Of a DNA stretch of 64,000 bases, positions 8,876 through 18,782 are shown one piece after another. Location of the stretch: positions 186,001-250,000 of the forward strand of contig CANLSM010000002.1 in the NCBI GenBank assembly GCA_947493745.1, given 5' to 3'. The stretch's first letter is position 1; every line of letters begins with the position of its first letter. The notes beneath the pieces are model-generated. The model was not told the origin of the DNA. It searched no databases and saw only the letters and a program-made list of their open reading frames with translations. A program made the position numbers and the translations under genes. The DNA comes from an uncultured Paracoccaceae bacterium (GTDB lineage Bacteria > Pseudomonadota > Alphaproteobacteria > Rhodobacterales > Rhodobacteraceae).

Positions 8876-9531
8876 CGCGCGGCCCCCAGAAAGGCTTGCA
8901 TGTGGAAGCTGGCCTGCGCGGCTGGCTGGCCGCCTTGGCTCGCCGGACAGACGCGGCGCACGAGGCAGCCGGATGTTCGGCAATCAATGCCTTCGGGGCT
9001 GCTGATATAGGCGCGACAGGCTGCAACGTCGTAGCGCTCCTCTGTGAGCGCTCCAATCGGGCATCCGGACAGGCAGGGCTGCGCGGCGCAGGTCGAGCAG
9101 GGCGATGCAACGGGCGGGGGAATGCGGATTGCATTGCGGAACGCCAGCGCGCCGCGAAACGAGACGAACAGACCGTCCTGTGCTCCGACAAGCATCGAAA
9201 CAGGGGACGAAAAGACCTGTCCGGCCCGTGCGGCCCAGTTGAGAAACGGATGGAGCGGTGGCTCTCCAAACGGAAACAGGGCCTCTGCTCCCAGATCCCG
9301 GGCAATCTCGTTCAGGACACGATAGGACCAGCGATCCAACGGGTCGGCTTGCCGGTCTTCGTGTTCTGCCGAATGTTTGAACACGTCCCAGAAACGATCT
9401 CGGCGGGGACCTATGAGCATCAGCGTCTCGCACCCCTCGGGCACCTGATCGGAGGGCGACGGATGAAAACCGCCCATCACCTTCAACCCGACACAGGCCA
9501 GGACAGTGTCGATCTCTCCCAAATCGGTCAT
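8872..9531 (-). CDS. Ferredoxin-like 4Fe-4S protein
   Basis: This protein of 219 residues has a cysteine cluster typical of iron-sulfur proteins: Cys145, Cys148, Cys153 and Cys157 in a C-x2-C-x4-C-x3-C-P arrangement, with further cysteines at about 172, 184, 189 and 195. It resembles the C-terminal half of epoxyqueuosine-reductase-like proteins but is shorter and has no evident cobalamin-binding part, so it is called only ferredoxin-like. ATGA overlaps link it to both neighbours. Its redox partner is unknown; the adjacent di-iron oxygenase-like gene is one candidate. Confidence 0.75.
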   Translation of the reverse strand: MTDLGEIDTVLACVGLKVMGGFHPSPSDQVPEGCETLMLIGPRRDRFWDVFKHSAEHEDRQADPLDRWSYRVLNEIARDLGAEALFPFGEPPLHPFLNWAARAGQVFSSPVSMLVGAQDGLFVSFRGALAFRNAIRIPPPVASPCSTCAAQPCLSGCPIGALTEERYDVAACRAYISSPEGIDCRTSGCLVRRVCPASQGGQPAAQASFHMQAFLGAAR

Positions 9532-10331
9532 GGCCGGAACGGGAGAGAGAGGCTCCAGCCCAGTTTTGCAGCCCTCGGGTCCTGCGCTTCAAGCCCCGTT
9601 CGCATCCGGTCATGACCGAGTTGCGGCTGTGCCCGATAAGTACCGAAGAGCCGGTCCCAGACCGAGAGCGCGAAGCCGTAATTGGTGTCATGCTCTTCCC
9701 GCAGCACCGAATGGTGCACCCGATGCATGTCGGGCGTAACGACCAGGCGACGCAGAACGGCATCGGCGCGGCGGCTGAGATTGATGTTTGCATGATTGAA
9801 AAGCGCAGCCCCGTTGAGAAGAATTTCAAAGAGGATCACCGCCCAGACCGCTGGGCCGAGCAGATAGACCAGCCCGATCTTCAGGAGCATCGACAGCAGA
9901 ATCTCGATCGGGTGAAAGCGGATTGCAGATGTCACATCCATATCGAGATCGGCGTGATGGACCTGATGAATACGCCACAGAAACGGGATCTTGTGGGTCA
10001 GCACATGCTGCGCCCAGATCGCGAAATCGAGGATCAGTATCGCAAGGACGATCTCCACCCAGACCGGCCAGTCTAGGCTGTTGAACAGCCCCCAGCCGAT
10101 GTTCTGCGCATCTGCGGCCGCCCCGACAGCCAGAAGCGGCAGAACCACGGCCAGAAGACGCAATGCGGCAGTGTCGATCAGGACGATGGCCCAGTTGGTC
10201 ACCCAACGGTCACGAACAGCCGCCTGCCTCGTCTTGCGCGGCATCAGGCGTTCGATCGTCGCCAGAACGGCGAACAGGGTCACAAACACGACCAGACGCA
10301 ATAAAGCCTCATGTTCCATGAGCCCGATCAT
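9528..10331 (-). CDS. Sterol desaturase / fatty acid hydroxylase family membrane protein
   Basis: Integral membrane di-iron oxidoreductase (267 residues) of the fatty acid hydroxylase superfamily. The histidine boxes are visible: HVLTH (from 109), HQVHH (122-126), a His in the following loop, HANIN, and a final HRVHHS box. Several hydrophobic helices flank them. Bacterial members hydroxylate or desaturate lipids, carotenoids or related molecules; the substrate is not readable here. It lies 19 bases after argB and is coupled to the ferredoxin-like gene, which could supply electrons (inference). Confidence 0.87.
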   Translation of the reverse strand: MIGLMEHEALLRLVVFVTLFAVLATIERLMPRKTRQAAVRDRWVTNWAIVLIDTAALRLLAVVLPLLAVGAAADAQNIGWGLFNSLDWPVWVEIVLAILILDFAIWAQHVLTHKIPFLWRIHQVHHADLDMDVTSAIRFHPIEILLSMLLKIGLVYLLGPAVWAVILFEILLNGAALFNHANINLSRRADAVLRRLVVTPDMHRVHHSVLREEHDTNYGFALSVWDRLFGTYRAQPQLGHDRMRTGLEAQDPRAAKLGWSLSLPFRP

Positions 10332-10350
10332 GGCCCGAGTGCGTCAGACG

Positions 10351-11238
10351 TCAACCCTTGATCAGGCTGCCTGCACCATGCTCGGTAAAGAGTTCGAGAA
10401 GACAGGCATGCGGTGCGCGCCCATCGAGGATGACAACCGCCCGGACACCGCCGGCAATGGCCTCCAGCGCCGTTTCCGTCTTGGGTATCATGCCGCCTGC
10501 GATCACCCCTTCGCCTGTCAGATCCCGGACCTGCTCGGACGTGAGCGCTGTGATCACATCGCCATCCGCATCCTTCACCCCGGCCACGTCCGTGAGCAGA
10601 AGCAGCCGGTCCGCCTTCATGCCGGCTGCAATCGCGCCTGCGGCCGTGTCGCCGTTGATGTTGAAGGTCTCGCCCGCCCGCCCGGCACCAAGGGGGGCGA
10701 CAACCGGAATGAAATCGCTGTCGAGGAAGGTCCGCAGAACCTGGGGGTTGACCTCATCGGGATAGCCCACAAGCCCCAGATCGATCTCCTCGCCACCGGG
10801 TCCCTTGCCCATCGACTTCCGGCAGATCATCAGATTGGCATCCTTGCCCGACAGACCGACGGCCTTGCCGCCCTGCGCGTTGATGGCCTGCACGATGCGT
10901 TTGTTGACGCTGCCGGAAAGCACCATTTCGACGACTTCCATGGTCGCGGCGTCCGTAACCCTTTTGCCGCCGATGAACTCGGATTTAATCGCCAGCCGAT
11001 CCAGCATCTGATTGATCATCGGACCGCCGCCATGGACGATCACCGGCTGCACATTGCACTGCTTCATCAGCACGATGTCACGTGCGAAACGGGTCATCGC
11101 CTCGTCATCGCCCATGGCATGACCACCAAACTTGATGACTACCGTCGCGCCGTCATAGCGCTGCAGGTAGGGCAGGGCCTCGCTGAGTGTTCTCGCGGTC
11201 GCAAGCCAGTCGCGGTTCATGGCAGCCGATTTCTCCAT
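10351..11238 (-). CDS. argB: Acetylglutamate kinase
   Basis: Phosphorylates N-acetyl-L-glutamate with ATP, the second step of arginine biosynthesis, in the cytoplasm. The protein (295 residues from ATG 11238) has the amino-acid-kinase motifs IKFGGHAMG (35-43), VIVHGGGP, and a C-terminal nucleotide-binding region with [19 protein letters not shown] lies about nine bases upstream of the chosen ATG; a second ATG six codons in (11220) is less well placed. argB following engB is a typical Rhodobacterales arrangement, here interrupted by a small plus-strand lipoprotein gene. Confidence 0.95.
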   Translation of the reverse strand: MEKSAAMNRDWLATARTLSEALPYLQRYDGATVVIKFGGHAMGDDEAMTRFARDIVLMKQCNVQPVIVHGGGPMINQMLDRLAIKSEFIGGKRVTDAATMEVVEMVLSGSVNKRIVQAINAQGGKAVGLSGKDANLMICRKSMGKGPGGEEIDLGLVGYPDEVNPQVLRTFLDSDFIPVVAPLGAGRAGETFNINGDTAAGAIAAGMKADRLLLLTDVAGVKDADGDVITALTSEQVRDLTGEGVIAGGMIPKTETALEAIAGGVRAVVILDGRAPHACLLELFTEHGAGSLIKG

Positions 11239-11349
11239 TCTCGTGCACCTCCCATGGGCTCGGCGACCAATAGCTGGATTGCGCGCCCTCTTCCATTGGA
11301 AAAGTTCAGGGCGTATCTTCGGAGCATGGATGGGAGAGGAGCCGAGAAG

Positions 11350-11907
11350 ATGCGTCTGCTGACAGGACTTGCGAGTTTGCTGCTGCTGGCGGCCTGTGCG
11401 CAGGAGGGTGAGCCGGAGCTCTCTCAGCGCGATCAGTGCCTTGCCGCCTATCGAGCCTATGACAACGCGCTTCGCAGCACGCCGCCTGAATTCGGCGGGA
11501 TCCTGCGCGGTCAGTCCGTCTTGCGCAATGCGAGCGCTGATTTCACATTTGCGGCCCAGATGCGATTGCGTCAGTTCGGCTGCCTGACCTTCCCCGGCAG
11601 CCTGAACGGCATCGATGTCAATCGGCCCGATATCGCTGCGATGCGCAATGGCACAAGCGGGCCGCTGCGTGATCCGGTCTACATGCATGTCGGCATTGTC
11701 ACGACCGATGGTCTGGCGATTGCGCAGACACGTCTGTTTGCGAGCTTTGGCTATCCGGTGCGCAACGGGGCGGCTCCGGGGTTGGGACGCAGGATCTATA
11801 TTGGGCCGCTGGAATCAGGTGGAGCGATCAAGGCGGCGACTGATCTGACCGAGACGCTGGGCTATGTCGCGCCCTATCTGACGCCCACTATTCCATTTCC
11901 GCGATGA
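11350..11907 (+). CDS. Putative lipoprotein with SPOR-like C-terminus
   Basis: A secreted protein of 185 residues with a lipoprotein signal: MRLLTG, a hydrophobic stretch, then the lipobox LLAAC. The last 70 residues ([21 protein letters not shown] ... GRRIYIGPL) look like a SPOR-type fold, which in other proteins binds denuded peptidoglycan; this is a pattern judgement. GGAGAGGAG lies upstream. The frame is open far upstream, but that part is antisense to argB and not coding. Its 3' end overlaps engB by 20 bases. Function unknown. Confidence 0.72.
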   Translation: MRLLTGLASLLLLAACAQEGEPELSQRDQCLAAYRAYDNALRSTPPEFGGILRGQSVLRNASADFTFAAQMRLRQFGCLTFPGSLNGIDVNRPDIAAMRNGTSGPLRDPVYMHVGIVTTDGLAIAQTRLFASFGYPVRNGAAPGLGRRIYIGPLESGGAIKAATDLTETLGYVAPYLTPTIPFPR

Positions 11908-12538
11908 TCGCGCGAAGGGTTTCCAGTCCGGATCCCTTCTCCGAGCTTGTCAGAACGATCTCGGGATAGGCGGCTGGGTGCTTGCCGAGCGCCTTTGCGA
12001 CCTGAGCAGTGATCTTGTCGATCTCGCTGCCTTTGGGCTTGTCAGCCTTGGTCAGAACCACCTGGAAGGTCACCGCCGCGCTGTCGAGAAGTGCCATGAT
12101 CTCCTCGTCCACGGCCTTGACCCCGTGGCGGCTGTCGATCAGCAGGAAGACCCGGCGCAGGGTGGCGCGGCCTGAAAGGTAGGCCTTCAGCAGGCGTTGC
12201 CACTTCTTCACGACCGGTAAGGGCGCATTGGCATAGCCATAGCCCGGCAGGTCCACCAGATAGAGACCGGCCAGCGTGAAGAAGTTGATCTCCTGCGTAC
12301 GGCCCGGCGTGTTGGAGGCACGCGCCAACGCCTTGCGGCCGGTCAAGGCGTTGATCAGCGTGGATTTTCCGACATTCGAGCGGCCCGCAAAGCAGATCTC
12401 CAGCCGGTCGGCAGGTGGCAGGCCGTCCATCGCCACGACACCTTTGAGGAAATCGGAGCTTTGCGCGAAAAGCTTGCGCCCGGCCTCCGCCCTCTGCTGA
12501 TCAGGAGCGTCCGCGATGGAGAAGGGCGTTCCGCTCAT
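11888..12538 (-). CDS. engB: Ribosome-biogenesis GTPase EngB/YsxC
   Basis: Small TRAFAC-class GTPase (216 residues) needed for large ribosomal subunit assembly. The G motifs are complete: G1 GRSNVGKS at about residues 52-59, a conserved T in NTPGRT, G3 DLPGYG, G4 TKADK and a G5-like TSSEKGSG. Its start overlaps the stop of the MOSC-domain gene by ATGA, so it belongs to the yidC-MOSC-engB operon. Confidence 0.95.
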   Translation of the reverse strand: MSGTPFSIADAPDQQRAEAGRKLFAQSSDFLKGVVAMDGLPPADRLEICFAGRSNVGKSTLINALTGRKALARASNTPGRTQEINFFTLAGLYLVDLPGYGYANAPLPVVKKWQRLLKAYLSGRATLRRVFLLIDSRHGVKAVDEEIMALLDSAAVTFQVVLTKADKPKGSEIDKITAQVAKALGKHPAAYPEIVLTSSEKGSGLETLRAIIAEME

Positions 12539-13281
12539 ATCAGCGTTGCGGTATCGCCGAGCGCCACCCGCCCGGGTTTGGTCACGACGCCGTAGACGCC
12601 GAAATCCAGATGCCCCCAGCCTTCCTGCAAAACCGAGAGCGTCTTGGCGTCCAGTCGGCCGGTCCGCGAACTGGCGTGAGTGGCGGTGCAGCGTTCATTG
12701 CGCTCACGAATTTCGAACTCCGCCTCACCGATGCTGAGACGCTTGCCGATCCACTCGAACTCTTCCCACGGACCCAGCCCGTCGAGCCAGAGATTGCCGC
12801 GAAACCGCTCATGCTCCAGTTCCTGTCCGGCCTTTTGCGACAGTGCGCGGAGGGAATTGAGACTGAGGATCGAGATCGACGGGTAGTCGGTATCCGTCAT
12901 TCCGCGGCCCGTGACCCGGTAGACGCTGGTCGGAAGGGCACGGTTGGGATTGCAGATCGGATGAACCCAGCGAACCAGGGCATCCGGGTCTGCATCCGGG
13001 TCAATCTCAAGATCGGCGTGGTCGGGATGGCTGAGCCGAAGCCGGTTGTCCGGAAGGACCTCCGCCGTGATGGCGGAAAGGCCCGGGGATTTGGAGCATC
13101 GGACAAAATTGGCACATGGCGCCCATTCGGGTGTGTCCAGATCAAGCCTGGCAGCTTCATTCGCAATGGCCCAGACCCGGTCCCATGGCATGGTCTTGCC
13201 TGCCTCAAGGGTCACCTCGCTGATCGCTTCCCGCCCGGCACTCTTGATGGGGTGGCGATAGATATGGGCGAGTTGCGCCAT
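12535..13281 (-). CDS. MOSC domain-containing protein
   Basis: This protein (248 residues) contains an N-terminal MOSC beta-barrel-like region (IYRHPIKSAG at residues 6-15) and the C-terminal MOSC domain, including the R-F-R-G-N-L segment and NERCTATHAS, whose cysteine fits the conserved MOSC Cys. MOSC domains in molybdenum cofactor sulfurases and YiiM/YcbX reductases handle sulfur or Moco. The exact reaction is not predictable. The ATG at 13281 shares its A with the yidC stop (TGATG). The open frame upstream is inside yidC. Confidence 0.85.
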   Translation of the reverse strand: MAQLAHIYRHPIKSAGREAISEVTLEAGKTMPWDRVWAIANEAARLDLDTPEWAPCANFVRCSKSPGLSAITAEVLPDNRLRLSHPDHADLEIDPDADPDALVRWVHPICNPNRALPTSVYRVTGRGMTDTDYPSISILSLNSLRALSQKAGQELEHERFRGNLWLDGLGPWEEFEWIGKRLSIGEAEFEIRERNERCTATHASSRTGRLDAKTLSVLQEGWGHLDFGVYGVVTKPGRVALGDTATLI

Positions 13282-15092
13282 CAGTCCGCTTGTTTGTCGC
13301 GCTTGAAGCTCGACAGAATGTTGCCGAACACATTGGGTTTCACACCCTGCGAGCGCATGATCGAGTATTGCTGGATGAAGGTCAGAATGTTGTTGGCGCA
13401 CCAGTAGATGACCAGCCCGGCCGCGAAACTGCCCAGCATGAACATGAAGACCCATGGCATCCAGGCGAAGATCATGGCCTGCGTCTTGTCGGTGGGGGCC
13501 GGGTTCAGCTTCTGCTGCATCCACATGGTGACGCCCATCAGGATCGGGAAAACGCCGATGGAGAAGATCGCAAACAGGCTTTCGGGCCCCGGCGTGCCCC
13601 ATGGCATGAGGCCGAAGAGGTTCAGGAACGAACTGGGGTCGGGGGCGGAGAGATCCTGTATCCAGCCAAAGAACGGCGCGTGACGCAGCTCGATCGTCAC
13701 GAAGATCACCTTGTAGAGCGAGAAGAAGATCGGGATCTGCAACAGGATCGGCAGACAGCCCGACGCCGGATTGACCTTCTCGGTCTTGTAGAGCTGCATC
13801 ATCTCTTGCTGCAGCTTCATCCGGTCGTCACCGGCGCGCTCCTTGATCTTCTCCATCTCCGGCTGGAGTTTCTTCATCTTCGACATGGAGACATAGGACT
13901 TGTAGGCCAGCGGGAAGAGCAGTGTCTTGATCAGAAAGGTCAGGCCGATGATCGCCCAGCCCATATTGCCGATCAGGATGTTGAGATAGTGCAGCGCCTG
14001 AAAAATTGGTTTGGTCAGGAAATAGAACCAGCCCCAGTCGATGGCATCGACGAATTGGTTGATGCCCAGATTGTCCTGATAGTCCCGCATTGCATCCCAT
14101 TCCTTGGCCCCGGCGAAGAGGTAGGTGGTGACGCTTTGCGTACCGCCAGCAGGCACTTCCATCACCGGCAGGCGGATGTCTGTCTGGTATACGTCGCTTT
14201 GCTGAGAATACTTGGACACGAAATCGAATTTCTGGCCCGCTTGCGGGATCAGGGACGTCATCCAGTAGTGATCCGTGAAGCCGATCCAGCCGTTTTCGGC
14301 GACACCGGTCTTCTCGGCAGCGGCGCCTTCGGCAGGATCGAAGTCGAGATCGGCAATGTCATCATAGCTCATCTCGTTGAGATCACCGTCAGCCGACGAC
14401 ACGAGCCCCTCGTGCAGGACAAAGAAACCGACCTGATCGGGTTCCCCATGACGCGCGATGATGCCGTAGGGGAACATGCGGACCGCGTCTAAGCCGGTAT
14501 TGGTGACCGATTGCTCGACGGTCATCAGGAAGCGCTCATCCAGCGAAATTGTGCGGCGGAAGATCTGACCCCGATCATTGTCCCAGACAAGCGTCACCGG
14601 GTTGCCGGGCGACAATGTGCCGCCGCTTTCGATCTGCCATTCGGTTGCCGCACCCGGCACGGCGTCGACAGCCAGCCCGCCCGCGGGGCTCCAGCCGTAA
14701 AGCGCATAATAGGCATTTGCACTGCCCGCGGGCGACAGCAGGGTGACGATCTCGGCATCATCCTCGATGGTCTCGCGGTATTTCCGGAGCTTCAGGTCGT
14801 CGATGCGGCCACCTGCCAGAGAGATCGAGCCCAGAAGTTCGGGGCTTTCGATCTCGACCCGGGTGGTCTGGGCGAGCGCCTGTTGGCGGCTTTCCTGAGG
14901 TGTCGCGACAACGCCCGGAACCACCCCGGCACCGGTCGCGGATGGCGGCACCAAAGTGCCGTCTGCCTGTAGCTGAGCGGGTGTCTCCTGCACGGCCTCC
15001 GGCGGTGGTGGCGGGAACAGCACAAACCAGACCAGGATCACCAGAAAGCTGAGGGCCGTGGCCAGAATGAGGTTCTTGTTCTGATCGTCCAT
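13281..15092 (-). CDS. yidC: Membrane protein insertase YidC
   Basis: Inserts and folds inner-membrane proteins alone or with SecYEG. At 603 residues it has the Gram-negative layout: an N-terminal signal-anchor (LILATALSFLVILVWFVLF), a large periplasmic beta-domain, then the five-helix 60KD_IMP domain with the conserved cytoplasmic loop (YKSYVSMSKMKKLQPEM) and GCLPILLQIPIFFSLYKV. The start at 15092 (MDDQNKN) has GGAG eight bases upstream. It is first of yidC-MOSC-engB. Unusually, yidD is not adjacent but 3.7 kb away. Confidence 0.96.
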   Translation of the reverse strand: MDDQNKNLILATALSFLVILVWFVLFPPPPPEAVQETPAQLQADGTLVPPSATGAGVVPGVVATPQESRQQALAQTTRVEIESPELLGSISLAGGRIDDLKLRKYRETIEDDAEIVTLLSPAGSANAYYALYGWSPAGGLAVDAVPGAATEWQIESGGTLSPGNPVTLVWDNDRGQIFRRTISLDERFLMTVEQSVTNTGLDAVRMFPYGIIARHGEPDQVGFFVLHEGLVSSADGDLNEMSYDDIADLDFDPAEGAAAEKTGVAENGWIGFTDHYWMTSLIPQAGQKFDFVSKYSQQSDVYQTDIRLPVMEVPAGGTQSVTTYLFAGAKEWDAMRDYQDNLGINQFVDAIDWGWFYFLTKPIFQALHYLNILIGNMGWAIIGLTFLIKTLLFPLAYKSYVSMSKMKKLQPEMEKIKERAGDDRMKLQQEMMQLYKTEKVNPASGCLPILLQIPIFFSLYKVIFVTIELRHAPFFGWIQDLSAPDPSSFLNLFGLMPWGTPGPESLFAIFSIGVFPILMGVTMWMQQKLNPAPTDKTQAMIFAWMPWVFMFMLGSFAAGLVIYWCANNILTFIQQYSIMRSQGVKPNVFGNILSSFKRDKQAD

Positions 15093-15203
15093 TAGACGCT
15101 CCATCGGCGTGCTGATTTCCGTTTGGAGCGTTCAACAAGGTGGGGGCCGAAAGGTCAAGGTGAATCGAGCGATTCTGCGGTGCCTCAGCGCCTCCGCATT
15201 CGT

Positions 15204-17303
15204 CTAGATGTCGAGGTTGGAGGTCGCGGTCCAGTCATCGACGCGCTGTTCATGGCTGATGTTCTCCATCCGGTCATTCCAGGACGCAAGCCACGTCTCG
15301 AGGTCTTCGATCGGCATCGGGCGTGCGAAGTAATAGCCCTGCACCGCCTCGCATCCCATCTGCATCAGAAGGCGCGTTGCAGCCGCGTCCTCCACCCCTT
15401 CTGCCAAAACTGTCACGCCGAGACTGTGCGCGGTCTTTATCATTGCAGACACGATCTGCTGCTGCTCGGTATTGGTCGTGATGTTGCAGATGAAGGAGCG
15501 GTCAATCTTGATCCGATGCGCCTTGAAATGTCGGATGTTGGTGATCGAGGAGAAGCCGGTGCCGAAATCGTCAAGATCAATCCTGAAACCCTGATCGGCG
15601 AGGTGCCTTACATTGCGCGCAACCGGAGAGTCGTCGCCCTCCGACAGTACCGTTTCAAGGACCTCGATGCTGACCCATTCGGGGCGAAGGGACAGGCGGT
15701 CCATTTCCCAGAACAGTTTTTCGAGCAGCCGGTTGTTGGACAACTGGTCTTTCGAGAAATTGATCCCGACGGTCGGGATCGCGATACCCTTGTTGCGGAA
15801 CCTGTGGATGACACCCAATGCATTGCCCATGATGACCTCGCAGAACCGTTCTGACAGGCCGGAGAGGTCGCTCAGCCGAAGGAAGCTCTGAGGGGTTAGC
15901 AGACCGCGATCCGGATGGTGCCAGCGCGCCAGCGCCTCCAGCCCGATGACGTGACCGGAATGAATGTCGAGCTGGGGCTGAAAGAAGCAGACAAACTCGC
16001 CGTTCTCCAGACCCAGCTCCATCTCGCCGATCAGTTTCTGGTTGCTGCTGATGATCTGGTTCATATCGTTGGAGAAAACGACCAGTTCGTCCGGATCCGT
16101 GACGTTCTCGCTGTAGAGCCTGGCTTTCTCCGCATTGTCAAAGAGATCCGCCGCGGTTTGTGCCTGTGGCCCGGAAAGGGCCGCGCTGATCCGCATCTCA
16201 AAGGGCTGCTTGGCCCGCTTTCGCGTCGGCGGAACAGTCAGGAGATTGGCAATTTGCTTGGCCAGCCCCGGCACCTTGTCATGGGAGCCCTCACCGATCA
16301 CCACAATCCCGAACGTCAATGCACCAAAATAGGAGACCATGACGTCCGCGGTCTCCACTACCAGCAATTGACGGGCCAGATCTGCAGCCAGGGCGCTTTT
16401 GTCGGGAAGGTAGGTGGTGGGCCTGATCTTGAGATGAAGGAAGGCGACCTGTGGCGACTCGCTGTCGGGATTTTCCCAGACACGCGACACCAGTGTCTCA
16501 GCCATGTTCCTGTTGGGAAGATTGGTGGTCTCGTCGAAAAAGGCCCGACGTTCAAACGTGCGAAGCGCCTCTTCCTGCAGACGGGTGCGGCGGTGAATCT
16601 TCTGATCCATCGGCCGAAAGACAAATGCGAAAATCGCCAGCAATGCGACGAGTTCCCCCAACAGGAACGTGATGCGCAGCGTGTCGAGAAACCCGATCAT
16701 ATAGGCGTGGTTTTTCTGATAGAGCGCGTTCACGGCTGAAAACCGGGGCAGTACGTTTTCGCTGAGTTGCCGGGACAGCGCGATACTGTCGAAGTTGTCC
16801 GGACTGGGGTTGTCGACGAGCCATTTCGCTTCGACCTGTCGATGCAAGACATTCAATTCACGATCAAGGTCGCGCCAGGCTGCAGCGATCTCATCTGACG
16901 AGACCGGGCTGCCGACATAATCCTGAAGCCACGACTGAGGCCGCGAGGTAAACGCCTTCTTGAGTTGCAGGAAGGTCCCGACCTCGCAGACATTCTCGTG
17001 ACTGCCATCATGTTCGTGTGGCGGATTGCCCAGGCTGTGCTCCGCAATGGCGTGGCTGACCATGGCCTGGATTTCCGCGCTTTGAGAGGCCGCCAGACTG
17101 CTCCCCATGACATTGTGATTGGCCAGAGAAAGGGCGGTTTTCTCCGACAGGAAGGACAGGATCAGAAGCGTCGCGACAAAGAGAAGCGTGCGCAAATGCA
17201 CACGCGACTGTGCAGGCGCATTCTGAACAGCAGTGGGCTCCCTTTCCGACATGGGGTTTGTTTGACGCGGAGATGTGAAAAAGCGATTAAGCGCAGCAGG
17301 CAT
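15204..17303 (-). CDS. Membrane-bound GGDEF(degenerate)-EAL cyclic-di-GMP phosphodiesterase
   Basis: A protein of 699 residues with TM helix about 38-55, a periplasmic sensor region to about 205, TM about 206-228, a GGDEF-fold region (240-410) and an EAL domain (430-680). The diguanylate cyclase motif is replaced by FGALTF (326-331), so synthesis is not expected. EAL residues look intact: EAL 456-458, Asn in GINFS, Glu in IEVLET, DDFGTG 578-583, KID and the following EGVED. It is therefore probably an active c-di-GMP phosphodiesterase. The periplasmic part holds a His/Cys cluster (His96, His98, His102, Cys106). A start at 17252 is also possible. Confidence 0.88.
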   Translation of the reverse strand: MPAALNRFFTSPRQTNPMSEREPTAVQNAPAQSRVHLRTLLFVATLLILSFLSEKTALSLANHNVMGSSLAASQSAEIQAMVSHAIAEHSLGNPPHEHDGSHENVCEVGTFLQLKKAFTSRPQSWLQDYVGSPVSSDEIAAAWRDLDRELNVLHRQVEAKWLVDNPSPDNFDSIALSRQLSENVLPRFSAVNALYQKNHAYMIGFLDTLRITFLLGELVALLAIFAFVFRPMDQKIHRRTRLQEEALRTFERRAFFDETTNLPNRNMAETLVSRVWENPDSESPQVAFLHLKIRPTTYLPDKSALAADLARQLLVVETADVMVSYFGALTFGIVVIGEGSHDKVPGLAKQIANLLTVPPTRKRAKQPFEMRISAALSGPQAQTAADLFDNAEKARLYSENVTDPDELVVFSNDMNQIISSNQKLIGEMELGLENGEFVCFFQPQLDIHSGHVIGLEALARWHHPDRGLLTPQSFLRLSDLSGLSERFCEVIMGNALGVIHRFRNKGIAIPTVGINFSKDQLSNNRLLEKLFWEMDRLSLRPEWVSIEVLETVLSEGDDSPVARNVRHLADQGFRIDLDDFGTGFSSITNIRHFKAHRIKIDRSFICNITTNTEQQQIVSAMIKTAHSLGVTVLAEGVEDAAATRLLMQMGCEAVQGYYFARPMPIEDLETWLASWNDRMENISHEQRVDDWTATSNLDI

Positions 17304-17319
17304 TTTGTAGATAAACCCT

Positions 17320-18159
17320 TTAGAACCGGCGCCTTAGGCTCGCAAAGTCAAACAGATGCGGGTCGAGCATGTGGCTGGCATTGGTGTTGGTCAGCGCCTT
17401 GAAGATGGTCTGGCGCCGCCCCGGACTGCGTGCCTCCCACTCGTCCAGCATGCCTTTAATCTGCTGTCGTTGCAGCCCGTCCTGTGAACCGCAAAGATCG
17501 CACGGAATGATCGGGTAGTTCATGGCGGTCGCGAATTTCTCGCAATCGGCTTCCGCGACATGGGCAAGGGGGCGATAAAGGAAAAGGTCGCCCTCGTCAT
17601 TGACCAGCTTGGGCGGCATCGAGGCCAGCTTGCCGCCATGAAAGAGGTTCATGAAGAAAGTCTCGAGCATGTCGTCACGATGATGCCCGAGCACCACGGC
17701 CGAACAGCCTTCCTCCCGCGCGATCCGGTAGAGATTGGCCCGGCGCAAACGCGAGCAAAGCGCGCAATAGGTCCGCCCCTGCGGAACCTTGTCGACAACG
17801 ATCGAATAGGTGTCCTGATACTCGATCCGGTGCGGGACATCGCGCTCTTCGAGAAACTTCGGCAGGACGGTCGCCGGAAAGCCCGGCTGACCCTGGTCGA
17901 GATTGCAGGCCAGGATGTCCACCGGCAGAAGGCCGCGCCATTGCAACTCCGTCAGCACGGCCAGCAATGTGTAACTGTCCTTGCCACCGGAGAGACAGAC
18001 CAGCCACTTCGCGCCCGGCTCGATCATGCCATAGGCCTCGATCGCTTCGCGGGTGTTGCGCACAAGCCGTTTGCGGAGCTTCTTGAACTCCCTTGTCGAG
18101 GGCGCCCCGGCGAAGAGCGGGTGGATATCGTCGTTTTGATCCAGCATGGGCGATTGCAT
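17320..18159 (-). CDS. ttcA: tRNA 2-thiocytidine(32) synthetase TtcA
   Basis: ATP-dependent iron-sulfur enzyme that thiolates cytidine 32 of certain tRNAs. The PP-loop SGGKDS is at residues 57-62; cysteines Cys132, Cys135 and Cys220/Cys223 fit the [4Fe-4S] ligands; GHHRDD also matches the family. The length of about 279 residues is normal. ATG 18159 was chosen; ATG 18147 (MLDQNDD) is equally plausible, and neither has a clear Shine-Dalgarno sequence. It lies between the EAL gene and a divergent lipoprotein gene. Confidence 0.92.
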   Translation of the reverse strand: MQSPMLDQNDDIHPLFAGAPSTREFKKLRKRLVRNTREAIEAYGMIEPGAKWLVCLSGGKDSYTLLAVLTELQWRGLLPVDILACNLDQGQPGFPATVLPKFLEERDVPHRIEYQDTYSIVVDKVPQGRTYCALCSRLRRANLYRIAREEGCSAVVLGHHRDDMLETFFMNLFHGGKLASMPPKLVNDEGDLFLYRPLAHVAEADCEKFATAMNYPIIPCDLCGSQDGLQRQQIKGMLDEWEARSPGRRQTIFKALTNTNASHMLDPHLFDFASLRRRF

Positions 18160-18252
18160 ACGCCGGGCCGGGTGCCGGCTCAAGCCCGCGATGCCTTTCC
18201 TTTGCAGAATATCGACCCATATGGCGCCGGGAGTTCTGATAGGAGCATGACT

Positions 18253-18777
18253 ATGATCCGTCTTGTCCTTCTGGGTCTGGTTCTTCTGATCACGGCCTGC
18301 ACCGGCCGCCCGAGCTTCGAGCCATCGCTAGGCGGGCCGAAACTTGATCTCGAAACCTATTTCGAGGGCCGAACCGTTGGCTACGGGCAGTTCCAGGACC
18401 GGTTTGGCGAAGTACGTCGGCGGTTCAGGGTTGATATATCGGGAACGTGGGACGGACAGGTGCTGACACTGACGGAGGATTTCGCTTACGCGGACGGAAC
18501 GACAGAGCGGCGGATCTGGACCCTGCAAAAGACGGGTGAGGACAGTTGGCAGGGCAGTGCGGACGGTGTGCTTGGCACCGCATCCGGGATCGAGGCGGCG
18601 GATGTCTTCAACTGGACCTATTCGATTGACCTGCCGGTGCCTGACGGAACGCTGCGCGTATCCTTTGATGACTGGATGTGGCGGCTGGATGAGAAGCGTG
18701 TTCTGAACCGCGCCTACATGACAAAATATGGCGTCGATATCGGTGAGGTCATCATCTTCTTCGAAAAGCTGGACTGA
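18253..18777 (+). CDS. DUF3833-type putative lipoprotein
   Basis: This protein of 174 residues has a lipoprotein signal ([16 protein letters not shown], lipobox ITAC) and a body typical of the DUF3833 family ([20 protein letters not shown] ... DDWMWRLD ... FFEKLD). AGGAG at 18241-18245 fits the ATG at 18253 (seven bases away) better than the ATG at 18247. It is envelope-located with no known biochemical role. It is a plus-strand gene set inside the minus-strand rpmH-yidC neighbourhood. Confidence 0.82.
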   Translation: MIRLVLLGLVLLITACTGRPSFEPSLGGPKLDLETYFEGRTVGYGQFQDRFGEVRRRFRVDISGTWDGQVLTLTEDFAYADGTTERRIWTLQKTGEDSWQGSADGVLGTASGIEAADVFNWTYSIDLPVPDGTLRVSFDDWMWRLDEKRVLNRAYMTKYGVDIGEVIIFFEKLD

Positions 18778-18782
18778 GGCGC

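Noticed and set aside
9991-11349. N-terminal extension of the lipoprotein frame upstream of 11350
   Set aside because: It is antisense to argB and the desaturase gene; the lipoprotein signal starts at 11350 with a good ribosome binding site.
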